Shown: positions 18,999-27,673, numbered from the stretch's first letter. The stretch: 64,000 nucleotides of DNA from Paenirhizobium daejeonense (GCF_014280875.1 NZ_JACLAL010000002.1:248001-312000), one strand, 5' to 3'. The notes: generated from the sequence alone by a model not told the origin. Numbers and translations are program-made.

Positions 18999-19688
18999 AT
19001 GGCGGAAGGGTTGCACCATCGAAAAAGTGCCCGCGATACGAGGGCCGGAGCCACATCAGAGACCATCTATTTGCCGGCCGTGGAGTTGCCGGCCCAACTG
19101 CCGGAGGGACCGGTGGCCATAGCGGAGATGGCCAGCCTCTTCGGCGTCACCCATCGGACCCTGCATTTCTACGAGGAAAAAGGACTGATAAAGGCCGGGC
19201 GCGTCGGCCTGATGCGCGTCTACGGCCGACAGGATATCTACCGCATGGCAGTGATTACGGCCTGCCGTGATGTCGGAATGCCAGTCGCGGCAATCCAGGA
19301 CCTGATGGAAGCACTTAAGAAGGCGCGCTCCCAGGCCAAGGCTGATGCCTTGTTTGCCGAAGCGCTGCTTGCCCGTCAGGGGGAACTGACCGCCAACCTG
19401 TCGACCATTCATCATCAGATGCAGCAAATCGCAAGGATCATGGCTTCGGACAAGGTCGAGGGGCAGAGCGCACGCCTACAACAGGCTCAACACATCGGAC
19501 TGACGGATGTCGAACGCCGCTGCCTTGAACTGATGGCGGAGGGCTATGCGTCGATGAGGCTCGCCCGGGCGTTGAACGTGAGTACGGGAGAGATCAGCAG
19601 GATCGAAGGCGAGATCATTCGGAAGTTCGATGCGAGCAACAGGTTCCAGGCCGTCGCCAAGGCTGTCCTACTGGGCCTGGTCAACTAG
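18999..19688 (+). CDS. Fused MerR / LuxR-type DNA-binding protein
   Basis: The 229-residue protein has two DNA-binding modules. Residues 36-105 form a MerR winged helix (VAIAEMASLFGVTHRTLHFYEEKGLI, then RVYGRQDIYRMAVI) followed by a helical coiled segment to about 150. Residues 165-229 form a LuxR/GerE-type tetrahelix (LTDVERRCLELMAEGYASMRLARALNVSTGEISRIEGEIIRKFDA). No metal-binding cysteines of the classical MerR sensors are present. The start at 18999 has GGGGGAGG immediately upstream. Its target is unknown; the neighbouring 339-residue protein may work with it. Confidence 0.78.
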   Translation: MAEGLHHRKSARDTRAGATSETIYLPAVELPAQLPEGPVAIAEMASLFGVTHRTLHFYEEKGLIKAGRVGLMRVYGRQDIYRMAVITACRDVGMPVAAIQDLMEALKKARSQAKADALFAEALLARQGELTANLSTIHHQMQQIARIMASDKVEGQSARLQQAQHIGLTDVERRCLELMAEGYASMRLARALNVSTGEISRIEGEIIRKFDASNRFQAVAKAVLLGLVN

Positions 19689-19890
19689 GCTATGCCCAAC
19701 GAAAGCCGTGATACACCCTTCTGAAAGGGTGAACCTAAAGAGCGAAACGCAACACTTGGGGACAGAGGAAGGCCCCCGTCGCAAACACCAATGTGGGCGG
19801 AAATTCCCGGCTTGCCGTTGATCAAATCTTACCTAGATTTAACAGGACTTTCCTTGGAGAAGTGAATACCCAGAGCTTGTTCAACAATGA

Positions 19891-20421
19891 GTGAGCTTAT
19901 CAAAAATGCCTGCCTTCCTTTCACGCTACGCAACGCCCTTCATTACGGGACTTTTCCTCGTTTCATTGATCTCCGGCATCGCCCTCTTCTTCCATGTCGG
20001 GTCGGCCGCGTTCCGAGGCATGCACGAGTGGTTGAGCATGGTGCTCATCCTGCCGTTCTTTCTCCACACATGGAAGAATTGGCGGCCCTTCGTGATGTAT
20101 TTCAAGCGGCTTCCCATGGCGATCGCGCTTGGTCTCTGTCTTGTCGCCGGCTTGGTCTTCGCGTGGCCGGCCATCACCGGCACTGCCAGTAACACCGGCG
20201 GCAACCCGGCGATTGTCATGGCCCGCATCGTCACGGACGGCACACCGGCGCAAGTGGCTCCTCTCCTCGGTCACACCGAGGAAAGCCTCGTCGCATCGCT
20301 CAAAGAAAAAGGCTTCAACGCAGCGGAAACGGGCCGGAAACTCTCCGAGATCGCATCGGCTTCCGGCAAGGAACCCATGGCGATGATGGCCACGCTCGCT
20401 TCACTGCGGACGGATCAGTAA
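19891..20421 (+). CDS. DUF4405-type membrane protein
   Basis: The 176-residue (GTG start) or 171-residue (ATG at 19906) protein has three hydrophobic segments near residues 12-33, 48-65 and 78-98. The pattern FLSRYATPFITGLFLVSLISGIALFFH, followed by MHEWLSMVLILPFFLHTWKNW, resembles the DUF4405/cytochrome-b-like helical bundle, with histidines that could ligate haem. The C-terminal 70 residues are soluble and face one side of the membrane. The start is uncertain because no good ribosome site precedes either codon. The function is unknown. Confidence 0.7.
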   Translation: MSLSKMPAFLSRYATPFITGLFLVSLISGIALFFHVGSAAFRGMHEWLSMVLILPFFLHTWKNWRPFVMYFKRLPMAIALGLCLVAGLVFAWPAITGTASNTGGNPAIVMARIVTDGTPAQVAPLLGHTEESLVASLKEKGFNAAETGRKLSEIASASGKEPMAMMATLASLRTDQ

Positions 20422-20441
20422 CGGCGGATCACGAGCGACGC

Positions 20442-21569
20442 TCACCGCACGATTGTGAGCGTCTCCGCTGCGCGCGTAACAGCAGTGTAAAGCCAGCGTT
20501 CGCGGGTATCGCGGAATGCCCAGCTCTCGTCGAACAGGACGACATTGTTCCATTGGGAACCCTGTGCCTTGTGCACCGTCAATGCATAGCCATAGTCGAA
20601 CTCGTCATAACGCTTGCGCGTCGACCATGGAATTTCGCCTTCGACATCCTCGAACGCCGCCTTCAACAGCTTGATCTTGGCCGCCCCGCGATCCATGTCG
20701 TCATCTTCCGGCCGGATCAGCAGGTTGATGCCGGGCTTCACAGTTTCCCGCGATGAGGTCATCACCTGCCAGAGCGAACCGTTCAGCAGGCCTTTCACCT
20801 GATCGTTGCGGAGGCAGACCAGCTTGTCGCCCGCCTGCGGATAATCGACGGAGAAACCCTTCAGCTCCCGCAGGCGCTTATTGTAGCGCCGCCGCGTCTT
20901 GTTGGTACCGACCAATACCTGATCCGCACCAAGCACCAGATCCTGCGTCACCTCGTTGCGGGAAATCACATGAGCGGTACCATAATCGCCATGCATGATC
21001 TCCTTGCCCTCGCGCACCTGCATGGCAAGCTGGATGATCGGATTGTCGCGCGCCTGACGATGAATATCCGTCAGCAGGTAATCAGGCTCCTGTTCCGTAA
21101 AGAAACCGCCACCTGTGACCGGGGGCAACTGCCCCGGATCGCCGAGAACCAGAATGGGTGTGCCGAAGCTCATCAGGTCCTTGCCGAGTTGCTCGTCCAC
21201 CATCGAGCATTCGTCGATCACGATCAGCGCCGCTTTTGCGACTGGGCTCTGCCGGTTGATGGAAAACATCGGAGCGATGGAGGTCTTCCCGGTTTCCTCA
21301 TCCTCGACAGCCTCCTCGCCGCGCGGGCGATAGATCAGCGAATGAATGGTCTTGGCGTGCGTGGCTCCGCGCGAGCGCAGAACCTGCGCCGCCTTACCGG
21401 TGAAAGCCGCGAACAGCACATCGCCATCCACATGCTCGGCGAAATATCGGGCAAGCGTCGTCTTGCCCGTACCGGCATAGCCGAACAGACGGAAAACCGG
21501 CTGTTTGCCCTCCTTCAGCCATTTGGAAACGGCCTTCAGGGCTTCGTCCTGTTGAGGTGCGAACTGCAT
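20442..21569 (-). CDS. RecD-like ATP-dependent DNA helicase (SF1B)
   Basis: This 375-residue superfamily 1 helicase has Walker A FGYAGTGKTTLA, motif II VIDECSMVD, motif III LGDPGQLPPV and motif VI region LTVHKAQGSQWNNV...YTAVTRA. It is much shorter than RecD or TraA and resembles the compact Dda/RecD2-core helicases. I start it at MQFAPQQDEAL (21569); the frame is open 13 codons upstream. It has no recB or recC neighbours, so it is a stand-alone helicase, probably acting in repair or replication restart. Confidence 0.88.
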   Translation of the reverse strand: MQFAPQQDEALKAVSKWLKEGKQPVFRLFGYAGTGKTTLARYFAEHVDGDVLFAAFTGKAAQVLRSRGATHAKTIHSLIYRPRGEEAVEDEETGKTSIAPMFSINRQSPVAKAALIVIDECSMVDEQLGKDLMSFGTPILVLGDPGQLPPVTGGGFFTEQEPDYLLTDIHRQARDNPIIQLAMQVREGKEIMHGDYGTAHVISRNEVTQDLVLGADQVLVGTNKTRRRYNKRLRELKGFSVDYPQAGDKLVCLRNDQVKGLLNGSLWQVMTSSRETVKPGINLLIRPEDDDMDRGAAKIKLLKAAFEDVEGEIPWSTRKRYDEFDYGYALTVHKAQGSQWNNVVLFDESWAFRDTRERWLYTAVTRAAETLTIVR

Positions 21570-21675
21570 GGGGCGACTTGTCAGGATTCGCGCCGAAAAC
21601 GCAAGCAAAGCATGACCCGGCCCCGGGCAACGGCATAGAAACCTGAGGAGCGAGAGAAAATCTTTGTCCTTTGAG

Positions 21676-21705
21676 GGAATAAACCGACCCTCCCCGGTGT
21701 CACAT
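21676..21705 (+). promoter_or_regulatory. Possible ECF-sigma-type promoter
   Basis: GGAATAAACC (21676-21685) is followed about 12 bases later by GTGTCAC. The AAC-containing first element is like the -35 boxes read by ECF sigma factors. It lies about 50 bases ahead of the secreted-protein gene whose operon encodes an ECF sigma factor, so autoregulation is plausible. Confidence 0.4.
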
Positions 21706-21755
21706 CTCCAGGCGGGGCCAAAACGGCACCTGCCCGCAACATCGGAGGAAGTGCA

Positions 21756-22127
21756 ATGAAAACCCGTTTGCTCCTGACCGTCGCCCTGATCGCCCTTGCA
21801 GGCCCGGCATTGGCCGAACCCTTCAAGACCGTTGAAACCTCAGGCGGCAAGGTGCTTGCCGACGAAAACGGCATGACGCTCTACACCTTCGACAAAGACA
21901 AGAAGGGCATGTCGAACTGCTACGACGCCTGCGCCAGCAACTGGCCGCCCTATCTTGCCGCTTCAAGCGCCAAAGCAGAAGGCGCATACTCGCTGGTGAG
22001 CCGCAAGGACGGCAAGATGCAGTGGGCCCTGCACGGCATGCCCCTCTATCTCTACGCAGAGGACATGAAGCAAGGCGACATGGCCGGCGACGGCGTGAAA
22101 GGTGTCTGGCATGCAGCAAGGCCCTGA
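21756..22127 (+). CDS. Secreted PF03640-type repeat protein
   Basis: The 123-residue protein has a signal peptide (MKTRLLLTVALIALAGPALA). The mature part carries two copies of the Yx(FWY)xxD motif, LYTFDKD and LYLYAED, with a conserved MSNCYDACASNWPP in between that has two cysteines. The family is exported and of unknown function, often beside ECF sigma factors as here. The ATG follows CGGAGGAAG. Its end overlaps the sigma gene by 17 bases, indicating a translationally coupled operon. Confidence 0.87.
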   Translation: MKTRLLLTVALIALAGPALAEPFKTVETSGGKVLADENGMTLYTFDKDKKGMSNCYDACASNWPPYLAASSAKAEGAYSLVSRKDGKMQWALHGMPLYLYAEDMKQGDMAGDGVKGVWHAARP

Positions 22128-22680
22128 CGGTCGAGGCCCTGACAATCGAGACGGCGGACCGGGGGAACATGCCCCCGGTCCCGGCCGATTCGAGAGAGAC
22201 ATGCTGTCCCTGTTGCCTGCCCTGCGCCGCTATTCCCGCAGCCTCACCCGTTCAGATACCGAAGGCGAAGACCTGTTTCAGGATTGCGTCGAGACCGCAC
22301 TTGCCAAACGCGGAAACTGGCGCGGCATAAACTTGAAGGGCTGGATCTACGCCATCATGACCAACCTGCACCGCAATCAGGACCGGCAGACACGGCGGCA
22401 TCCGGTGGTCGAACTGGAGGAGGCGTCAGACCTGCCCTTTCCCGCGGCGACCGAAGATCCCCTCGAGAGCCGGCGGCTGCATGCGGCGTTGAACGGGCTG
22501 CCGGACGAACAGCGGACCGTGTTGATGCTGATCGTGGTCGAAGGCCATGCCTATCACGAAGTCGCGGAGATCCTTGAAATTCCCATCGGCACCGTGATGT
22601 CTCGTCTTTCCCGCGCCCGCCAGCGCCTGCGAGATGTGCTTGCCGAACAGAATATCGTTACCCTGCGGAGACCGAAATGA
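22111..22680 (+). CDS. ECF (extracytoplasmic function) RNA polymerase sigma factor
   Basis: The 189-residue sigma-70-family protein has region 2 at about residues 38-95 (DTEGEDLFQDCVETALAKRGNWRG, then WIYAIMTNLHRNQDR) and region 4 at about 120-175 (LPDEQRTVLMLIVVEGHAYHEVAEILEIPIGTVMSRLSRARQRL). I prefer the ATG at 22111, with GAAAGG upstream, over the GTG at 22102. It begins inside the preceding secreted-protein gene and its stop overlaps the anti-sigma start (ATGA), so the three are made together. Confidence 0.92.
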   Translation: MQQGPDGRGPDNRDGGPGEHAPGPGRFERDMLSLLPALRRYSRSLTRSDTEGEDLFQDCVETALAKRGNWRGINLKGWIYAIMTNLHRNQDRQTRRHPVVELEEASDLPFPAATEDPLESRRLHAALNGLPDEQRTVLMLIVVEGHAYHEVAEILEIPIGTVMSRLSRARQRLRDVLAEQNIVTLRRPK

Positions 22681-23471
22681 CGCAAACCCTTGATCCCGTG
22701 GATGACAGCGACCTGCACGCCTATGTCGACGGCCTTCTGGACGAGAAGCGCCGCGCCGAGGTCGAGCGTTGGCTTGCCGCTCACCCGGAAGAGGCCGCAA
22801 GGGTTGCCGACTGGCAGAAACAGAATGCCGACATTCGCGATCTCTTCCGGAACTACGAACGGCATTACGAAACAGACCGCGCCATGCTCGCCCGCCACCG
22901 CTCCCACGCGAGCCGGAAAATTTCCATTCGAACGATTGCAATGCGTACCGCCGCGGCGATCATGCTTTTCACCGCGGGCATCGCATTTGGCCGCCTCTTT
23001 CCTCCAACGGCGGAAAACGAACCGGTTGAGGTCGCCATCAATACCGCCAGTCTTCAGGATCAGGCGCGCTCAGCCTTCCTGATCTATGCCAACGATGTCC
23101 GTCATCCGGTCGAGGTCGGAGCGGACCAGCAGGAACATCTGGCGACATGGCTCGGCAAGCGGCTGGATTATCCGATGCGCATTCCCGACCTCTCTGCCGT
23201 CGGCTTGAAACTCGTCGGTGGACGACTGGTGCCCGTCAGCGGCAAGGCCGGCGCCCTGCTGATGTATGAAGACACGTCCGGCGAACGGATCACGGTGCTG
23301 GTCGGCCGCAACGAGGACAACCGGGAAACCAGCTTCCGCTATGCCAGTGACGAAGGTCTGGAAACCTTCTACTGGATCGACGGGCCGGTGGGATATGCGG
23401 TGACGGGAGAAATCTCCCGTGAGAGGATGCAGCAGATAGCCGATGAGTGCTATCGTCAGTTCGATACCTGA
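22677..23471 (+). CDS. Membrane-bound anti-sigma factor
   Basis: In this 264-residue protein the N-terminus (DDSDLHAYVDGLLDEKRRAEVERWLAAHPE) is a short anti-sigma helical domain. A single membrane span follows at about residues 85-105 (RTIAMRTAAAIMLFTAGIAFG) and residues 110-264 are periplasmic. It should hold the partner ECF factor at the membrane until a signal arrives. It lacks the HxxxCxxC zinc motif of ZAS anti-sigma factors, so it senses by another route. It starts within the sigma stop codon. Confidence 0.88.
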   Translation: MTQTLDPVDDSDLHAYVDGLLDEKRRAEVERWLAAHPEEAARVADWQKQNADIRDLFRNYERHYETDRAMLARHRSHASRKISIRTIAMRTAAAIMLFTAGIAFGRLFPPTAENEPVEVAINTASLQDQARSAFLIYANDVRHPVEVGADQQEHLATWLGKRLDYPMRIPDLSAVGLKLVGGRLVPVSGKAGALLMYEDTSGERITVLVGRNEDNRETSFRYASDEGLETFYWIDGPVGYAVTGEISRERMQQIADECYRQFDT

Positions 23472-23505
23472 CGTGTGGGAGACACGCGTCGCGGAGGAGA
23501 AAACG

Positions 23506-24171
23506 ATGACGCTGAAGCTCTATTTCCACCCGCTCGCATCCTTCTGCCACAAGGTACTGATCGCTCTCTACGAGAACGCCCTGCCCTTCGAACCCGTCAT
23601 CGTCGATCTCGGAGACGAAGCCTCGCGCGAGGCGTTCAGGCAGGTCTGGCCACCCTTGAAGTTTCCGGTGCTTGTTGATGAAACGCGACAGGCAATCGTC
23701 GCTGAATCCGCCACCGTCATCGATTATCTCGACAGCTTCGCCAACCCGGCAATACCCCTTGTCCCACGCGATCCTGGTCTCGCCTGGCAGGCCCGCATGT
23801 GGGACCGCCTGTTTGACGACATGCTGCAACTGCCGATGCAGAAGGTTGTGCTTGATGCCCTGCGCCCCGTCGACAGCCGGGATCCCTTCGGGGTGAAGCA
23901 GGCGAAGGACGAAATCCGCACCGCCTACGCCTTCATGGAGGAACGCTGGCCACAGAACGGCTGGGCCGTCGGCCCGAACTTCACACTCGCCGATTGCTCC
24001 GCCGTGCCGGCCCTGTTTTACGCCGACACGATCTCTCCGCTCGGCGCGGAATTTCCCCGCCTCAAGGCCTATTTCCAGCGCCTGAAGCAAAGGCCATCGG
24101 TCGCGCGCGTGCTGCGGGAAGCGGAACCCTATTTCGCGATGTTCCCGCTCGATCCGAAACCATCGATTTAA
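23506..24171 (+). CDS. Glutathione S-transferase family protein
   Basis: The 221-residue protein has an N-terminal thioredoxin-like domain (LKLYFHPLASFCHKVLIALYE, then LKFPVLVDE and the AESATVIDYL glutathione-binding loop). A C-terminal all-helical domain follows, with NFTLADCSAVPALFYAD. The possible active-site residue is Ser or Cys in the ASFCHK stretch. It starts at 23506 after GGAGGAG, 34 bases behind the anti-sigma gene, and may be part of the ECF operon, fitting a stress response. The substrate is unknown. Confidence 0.87.
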   Translation: MTLKLYFHPLASFCHKVLIALYENALPFEPVIVDLGDEASREAFRQVWPPLKFPVLVDETRQAIVAESATVIDYLDSFANPAIPLVPRDPGLAWQARMWDRLFDDMLQLPMQKVVLDALRPVDSRDPFGVKQAKDEIRTAYAFMEERWPQNGWAVGPNFTLADCSAVPALFYADTISPLGAEFPRLKAYFQRLKQRPSVARVLREAEPYFAMFPLDPKPSI

Positions 24172-24275
24172 CGCAATTCCAGCAAAAGTAGGAACCGGTT
24201 TTACGTCCGGAATTGCGGGAAAACAAAGAGATAGAGCATTGGAGGCGATTCTGTTCTCGCCGGAAATGCTCTAGC
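24172..24275. repeat. Rhizobial-type intergenic mosaic palindromes
   Basis: Two stem-loops lie back to back: GCAATTCC (24173-24180) with GGAATTGC (24209-24216), and AGAGCATT (24233-24240) with AATGCTCT (24264-24271). This is the appearance of short mosaic elements scattered between rhizobial genes. It sits between convergent genes and could stabilise or terminate their transcripts. Confidence 0.6.
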
Positions 24276-24281
24276 GCAGAC

Positions 24282-24674
24282 TTAAACCCGCATCGGATCG
24301 TTTTCGAGCAGGATCGGACTGCCATGCGGCGTTGCTTCCGCTGCCCGCTTCCAGCTCTCCTGCAGGGTCAGCACCGTATCGGCGTCGGCAAGTCCCTTGG
24401 AGACCAGCAGCCCGGTCAGCGCAGCGACCCAGCCGTCGAAATAGTCCGAGCCGTCCTCGGCGCGTTCGGGTCTGTGCAGCTCGGCAGAAAGCGCCTCTGC
24501 CCACTCTCCCCAGGAAAACAGGCCCCTCTCATGCAGATGCACGGTCATGGCAAAGGCCTGAGCGTTCCATGGCTCGACGAAGACCGGATCGCCCTCGGCC
24601 GATTTCGGCAGCCCCGGCGACTGGCGGAGCGGAGATGGCGCGTCACAGGCGGACAAGATAGCTCTCCCAGGCAT
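24282..24674 (-). CDS. Nitrile hydratase accessory protein
   Basis: The 130-residue protein has the family pattern VFVEPWNAQAFAMTVHLHERGLFSWGEWAEALS followed by DYFDGWVAALTGLLVSKGL. It is the activator (P14K-like) that delivers the metal or exchanges subunits to mature nitrile hydratase. Its start overlaps the beta-subunit gene by 32 bases, so the three genes are translated together. It resembles a fragment of the beta subunit, as is normal for the family. Confidence 0.88.
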   Translation of the reverse strand: MPGRAILSACDAPSPLRQSPGLPKSAEGDPVFVEPWNAQAFAMTVHLHERGLFSWGEWAEALSAELHRPERAEDGSDYFDGWVAALTGLLVSKGLADADTVLTLQESWKRAAEATPHGSPILLENDPMRV

Positions 24675-25302
24675 CGATCGAAACCGTCAGTGACGGATCG
24701 GCCCCATCTCCCCATATCTCCCCGGCATCGAACACGACCGTATAGATCCATTCCGGGTTCTCGCCCTTACCGTGGGCATTGTCATCGGCAAAGACGTAGC
24801 TGCCCTGCACGGCCTCGATCACCCCGATCTTGGCGCGGGCATAGCGTGGCAGCCGTGTATGGGTTTCCGGGTTGAAATTTCGGGTCCGAACGCGGTCTCC
24901 TACCGAAAACAGCGGTTCATTGTGCACCGGCCGGTCACAAGGGCCGCCCCGCGCCAGAACGCCAGGCACCATATCCGCCGTCAGAACACGCTTCGGCGTA
25001 GCACCCTGGCCAAGGTTCCGGCCGGAAAAAAGCTCCTCGCGCGTTGCAAAACCATGTCGCTCCAGAAGCGTGTCCAGCGCGCGGATCCAGATCTCGTAGT
25101 AGCTTGCGGAAAGATAATTCGCCGGCGGAATATTCTCCCGGGCGTGACGGCTTTCGTCGATGGTCCATGCTCCGAAAGCGCCGCAGCCAAGCGTCAGCCC
25201 GAGCGCCCGTTTCTCCCACTCCGCATGAAAGAGCGGTTCGTTCTTTTCCGGCGCCACCGGGCCGAAGCCCATCTGACCGCCGAGGTCATGAGGACCGTTC
25301 AT
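24643..25302 (-). CDS. nthB: Nitrile hydratase subunit beta
   Basis: This 219-residue subunit pairs with the alpha subunit to hydrate nitriles to amides in the cytosol. It starts [16 protein letters not shown], the universal beta N-terminus, and ends with the SH3-like barrel ([29 protein letters not shown]). Its ATG overlaps the alpha stop by four bases. Length and motifs are normal for the family. Confidence 0.94.
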   Translation of the reverse strand: MNGPHDLGGQMGFGPVAPEKNEPLFHAEWEKRALGLTLGCGAFGAWTIDESRHARENIPPANYLSASYYEIWIRALDTLLERHGFATREELFSGRNLGQGATPKRVLTADMVPGVLARGGPCDRPVHNEPLFSVGDRVRTRNFNPETHTRLPRYARAKIGVIEAVQGSYVFADDNAHGKGENPEWIYTVVFDAGEIWGDGADPSLTVSIDAWESYLVRL

Positions 25303-25946
25303 CGCCGGCCCTCCGGCGATGCCGCAAGACCGGTGCCGATCATGGAATCCCGGGTAACGAGGGCAGCCAGCGCCTCGTGATCCAGCCCGTCAGTGCCTAC
25401 AGGACGCTCCGGCACGACGATATAACGAAGCTCGGCCGTTGAATCCCAGACGCGGATCTTCTTGTCGGAAGGAAGCGTCACACCGAACTCCTCCAGCACC
25501 GCACGCGGATTGATGACGGCGCGCGAACGATAGGCCGGTGCCTTGTACCAGACTGGCGGAAGGCCAAGGACCGCCCATGGATAACAGGAGCAGAGCGTGC
25601 AGACGACCATGTTGTGGGTTTCAGGCGTGTTGAACACCGCCCGCATATGCTCGCCCTGCCGCCCGGTGTAGCCAAGGCTCGCAATCGCCGCAGTCGCGTC
25701 TTCCTTCAGCCACTCGGCAAAGGCCGGCTCACTCCAAGCCTTGGCCACCACATGGGCGCCGTTTCGTGGGCCGACCTTGGTCTCATAGGTCTCGACGATC
25801 GCATCGATTGCCGCCGGATCGATTAGACCCTTTTCCGTCAGCAGCGTTTCCAGCGCGCGAACCCGCGCCTGCATGTCGGAATAGTGGTTGTCGTGGTGGT
25901 GATGACCATGATCGTGGTCATGCGAATGGTGGTCGTGCTCGTGCAA
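25299..25946 (-). CDS. nthA: Nitrile hydratase subunit alpha, cobalt type, with a histidine-rich N-terminus
   Basis: This 215-residue subunit carries the metal-binding claw [10 protein letters not shown], whose two outer cysteines are oxidised in the mature enzyme. Threonine rather than serine after the first cysteine is the cobalt-type signature. The N-terminus is very rich in His and Asp (twelve or more His in the first 21 residues), which could bind or store cobalt. Translation must begin at the TTG at 25946: it follows AGGGGG, and an in-frame TGA lies ten codons upstream. It is the first gene of the alpha-beta-accessory operon, 84 bases downstream of a LysE-family exporter. No amidase gene is in the window. 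Confidence 0.94.
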   Translation of the reverse strand: MHEHDHHSHDHDHGHHHHDNHYSDMQARVRALETLLTEKGLIDPAAIDAIVETYETKVGPRNGAHVVAKAWSEPAFAEWLKEDATAAIASLGYTGRQGEHMRAVFNTPETHNMVVCTLCSCYPWAVLGLPPVWYKAPAYRSRAVINPRAVLEEFGVTLPSDKKIRVWDSTAELRYIVVPERPVGTDGLDHEALAALVTRDSMIGTGLAASPEGRR

Positions 25947-26030
25947 GGCGGCGCCCCCTGGTGTCGAAGAACGTCAATTCTTAGCAGGCTGCCGGAGGAT
26001 GCCAAGCCCTGTCCATTCCGAAATAACCGG

Positions 26031-26624
26031 TCATTTCAGCATCGGCCAGAGGCTCGCCACCAGCAGGAGGGCCATGGTGATGTTGAACCATTTCAGCCGC
26101 ACCGGCACCGACAGCCATTCACGTAGAACGGAGCCGAAGCCCGCCCACGTGGAGACGCTTGGCAGATTGACCGCGGCAAAGACCAGCCCGACGATCACGA
26201 CGCTCCAGAGATACTGGTCGGCATCGATATATACCGACATCGCCGTGATGGCCATGACCCAGGCCTTCGGGTTGACCCACTGAAAGGCGGCCGCGGCGAG
26301 AAAGGTCATCGGCCGCGCCGCTGCCTCCCCGTCACCAAGCGTCCGCGAGGTGCCGATCTTCCAGGCGATGTAGAGAAGATAAATGCCGCCAGCGATCTTG
26401 AGGCCGGTATAGAGCAGCGGCACCGTTGCAAGCAGGGCGCCAAGCCCGAGCCCGACCCCGATCAGCAGCGACAGGAAGCCGACCCCGATGCCAAGCATAT
26501 GCGGAACCGTGCGCCGGAAACCGAAATTCACGCCCGAAGCAAACAGCATCATGTTGTTCGGGCCCGGTGTGATGGACGTCGCGAAAGCGAAGCCGACCAA
26601 GGCCGAAAGTGTAGCAGTATCCAA
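26031..26624 (-). CDS. LysE/RhtB-family exporter
   Basis: The 197-residue inner membrane protein has about six hydrophobic segments. The family motif is GFAFATSITPGPNNMMLFASGVNFG near the start and QWVNPKAW in the middle. Members export amino acids or related small molecules. I start at TTG 26624, which has an AGGGGG site at good spacing; an ATG at 26678 gives 18 more residues but has no ribosome site. It precedes the nitrile hydratase operon on the same strand, so it may be co-transcribed, perhaps exporting amino acids made from nitriles (inference). Confidence 0.85.
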   Translation of the reverse strand: MDTATLSALVGFAFATSITPGPNNMMLFASGVNFGFRRTVPHMLGIGVGFLSLLIGVGLGLGALLATVPLLYTGLKIAGGIYLLYIAWKIGTSRTLGDGEAAARPMTFLAAAAFQWVNPKAWVMAITAMSVYIDADQYLWSVVIVGLVFAAVNLPSVSTWAGFGSVLREWLSVPVRLKWFNITMALLLVASLWPMLK

Positions 26625-26827
26625 GATGAGCCCCCTGAAATCGGAGGCAAAATAGCCATGCGTCCGCCATCCGGCCATCGGAGATTTGTCACGGTGGCAA
26701 TCATTTCAACCGGAGGTCCGCACCGCATCAACAGCAGGCTGGATGAGATCCCGCAAGTTCGTTTCGAGGATTGAAACCGGCGGCCGCTCCTCTAATCTGC
26801 AAAACCTATTCGACACGAGGACCTCCG

Positions 26828-27673
26828 ATGCACGACCCGATTCCCACGGTAACTCTTCCCTCCGGCCTGGATATTCCGGCCCTTGGCCTCGGCACATGGA
26901 AGATGGGAGAGACAAGAGGTCGTGCGCTCGAGGAGATCGACAGCCTGCGGCTCGGGCTCGACCTCGGCATGACGCTGATCGACACGGCCGAGATGTATGG
27001 CGAGGGCGGGGCGGAGAAGATCGTTGGCAAGGCGCTGGAGGATCGTCGCGACGAAGTGTTCCTCGTCAGCAAGGTCTATCCCTGGAATGCGAGCTACGAA
27101 AAGACCATAGCCGCCTGCCGGGCAAGCCTTGCGCGCCTCGGCACCGACCGGCTCGATCTCTACCTGCTTCACTGGCGCGGCGAGTATCCGCTCGACGAAA
27201 CCGTGGCCGCTTTCGAACATCTGAAGAAAGAAGGCATAATCGGCGCCTGGGGCGTATCGAACTTCGACGTCGACGACATGGAGGAATTGTTCTCCGTACC
27301 CAATGGGGAAAACTGCGCCGCCAATCAGGTGCTCTACAATCTCGGCCGCCGTGGCATCGAGTATGATCTCCTGCCCTGGTGCCAGCAGCGAGGCATACCC
27401 ATCATGGCCTACTCGCCGATCGAGCAGGGCCGTCTCGTGCACCATCCCGACCTCATCCGTATCGCCAAGACCTATCAGGCAACGCCGGCGCAGGTGGCCC
27501 TCGCCTTCGTGCTGGAACGCGACGGCGTGATCGCCATCCCGAAATCCGCCAACCTGAGGCGTGTGCGGGAAAACCGAGATGCGGTAGACCTCGATATCAG
27601 CGACGAGGACTGGGCAGAACTCGACGCCGCCTTTCCGCCGCCGGACGAGAAACTTCCGTTGGAAATGCTCTGA
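26828..27673 (+). CDS. Aldo/keto reductase
   Basis: This 281-residue NADPH-dependent TIM-barrel reductase has the catalytic tetrad pieces LIDTAEMYG (Asp and Tyr), VSKVYP (Lys) and LYLLHWRG (His). The late NADP-binding segment [14 protein letters not shown] is also present. The substrate is unknown; carbonyls or 2,5-diketogluconate-like sugars are typical. It starts at the ATG following GAGGACC; the frame is open 19 codons further upstream. Confidence 0.9.
   Translation: MHDPIPTVTLPSGLDIPALGLGTWKMGETRGRALEEIDSLRLGLDLGMTLIDTAEMYGEGGAEKIVGKALEDRRDEVFLVSKVYPWNASYEKTIAACRASLARLGTDRLDLYLLHWRGEYPLDETVAAFEHLKKEGIIGAWGVSNFDVDDMEELFSVPNGENCAANQVLYNLGRRGIEYDLLPWCQQRGIPIMAYSPIEQGRLVHHPDLIRIAKTYQATPAQVALAFVLERDGVIAIPKSANLRRVRENRDAVDLDISDEDWAELDAAFPPPDEKLPLEML

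Noticed and set aside
19742..19830. Possible FNR-like TTGATCAA site ahead of the DUF4405 gene
   Set aside because: The spacing of the half-sites does not match TTGAT-N4-ATCAA.
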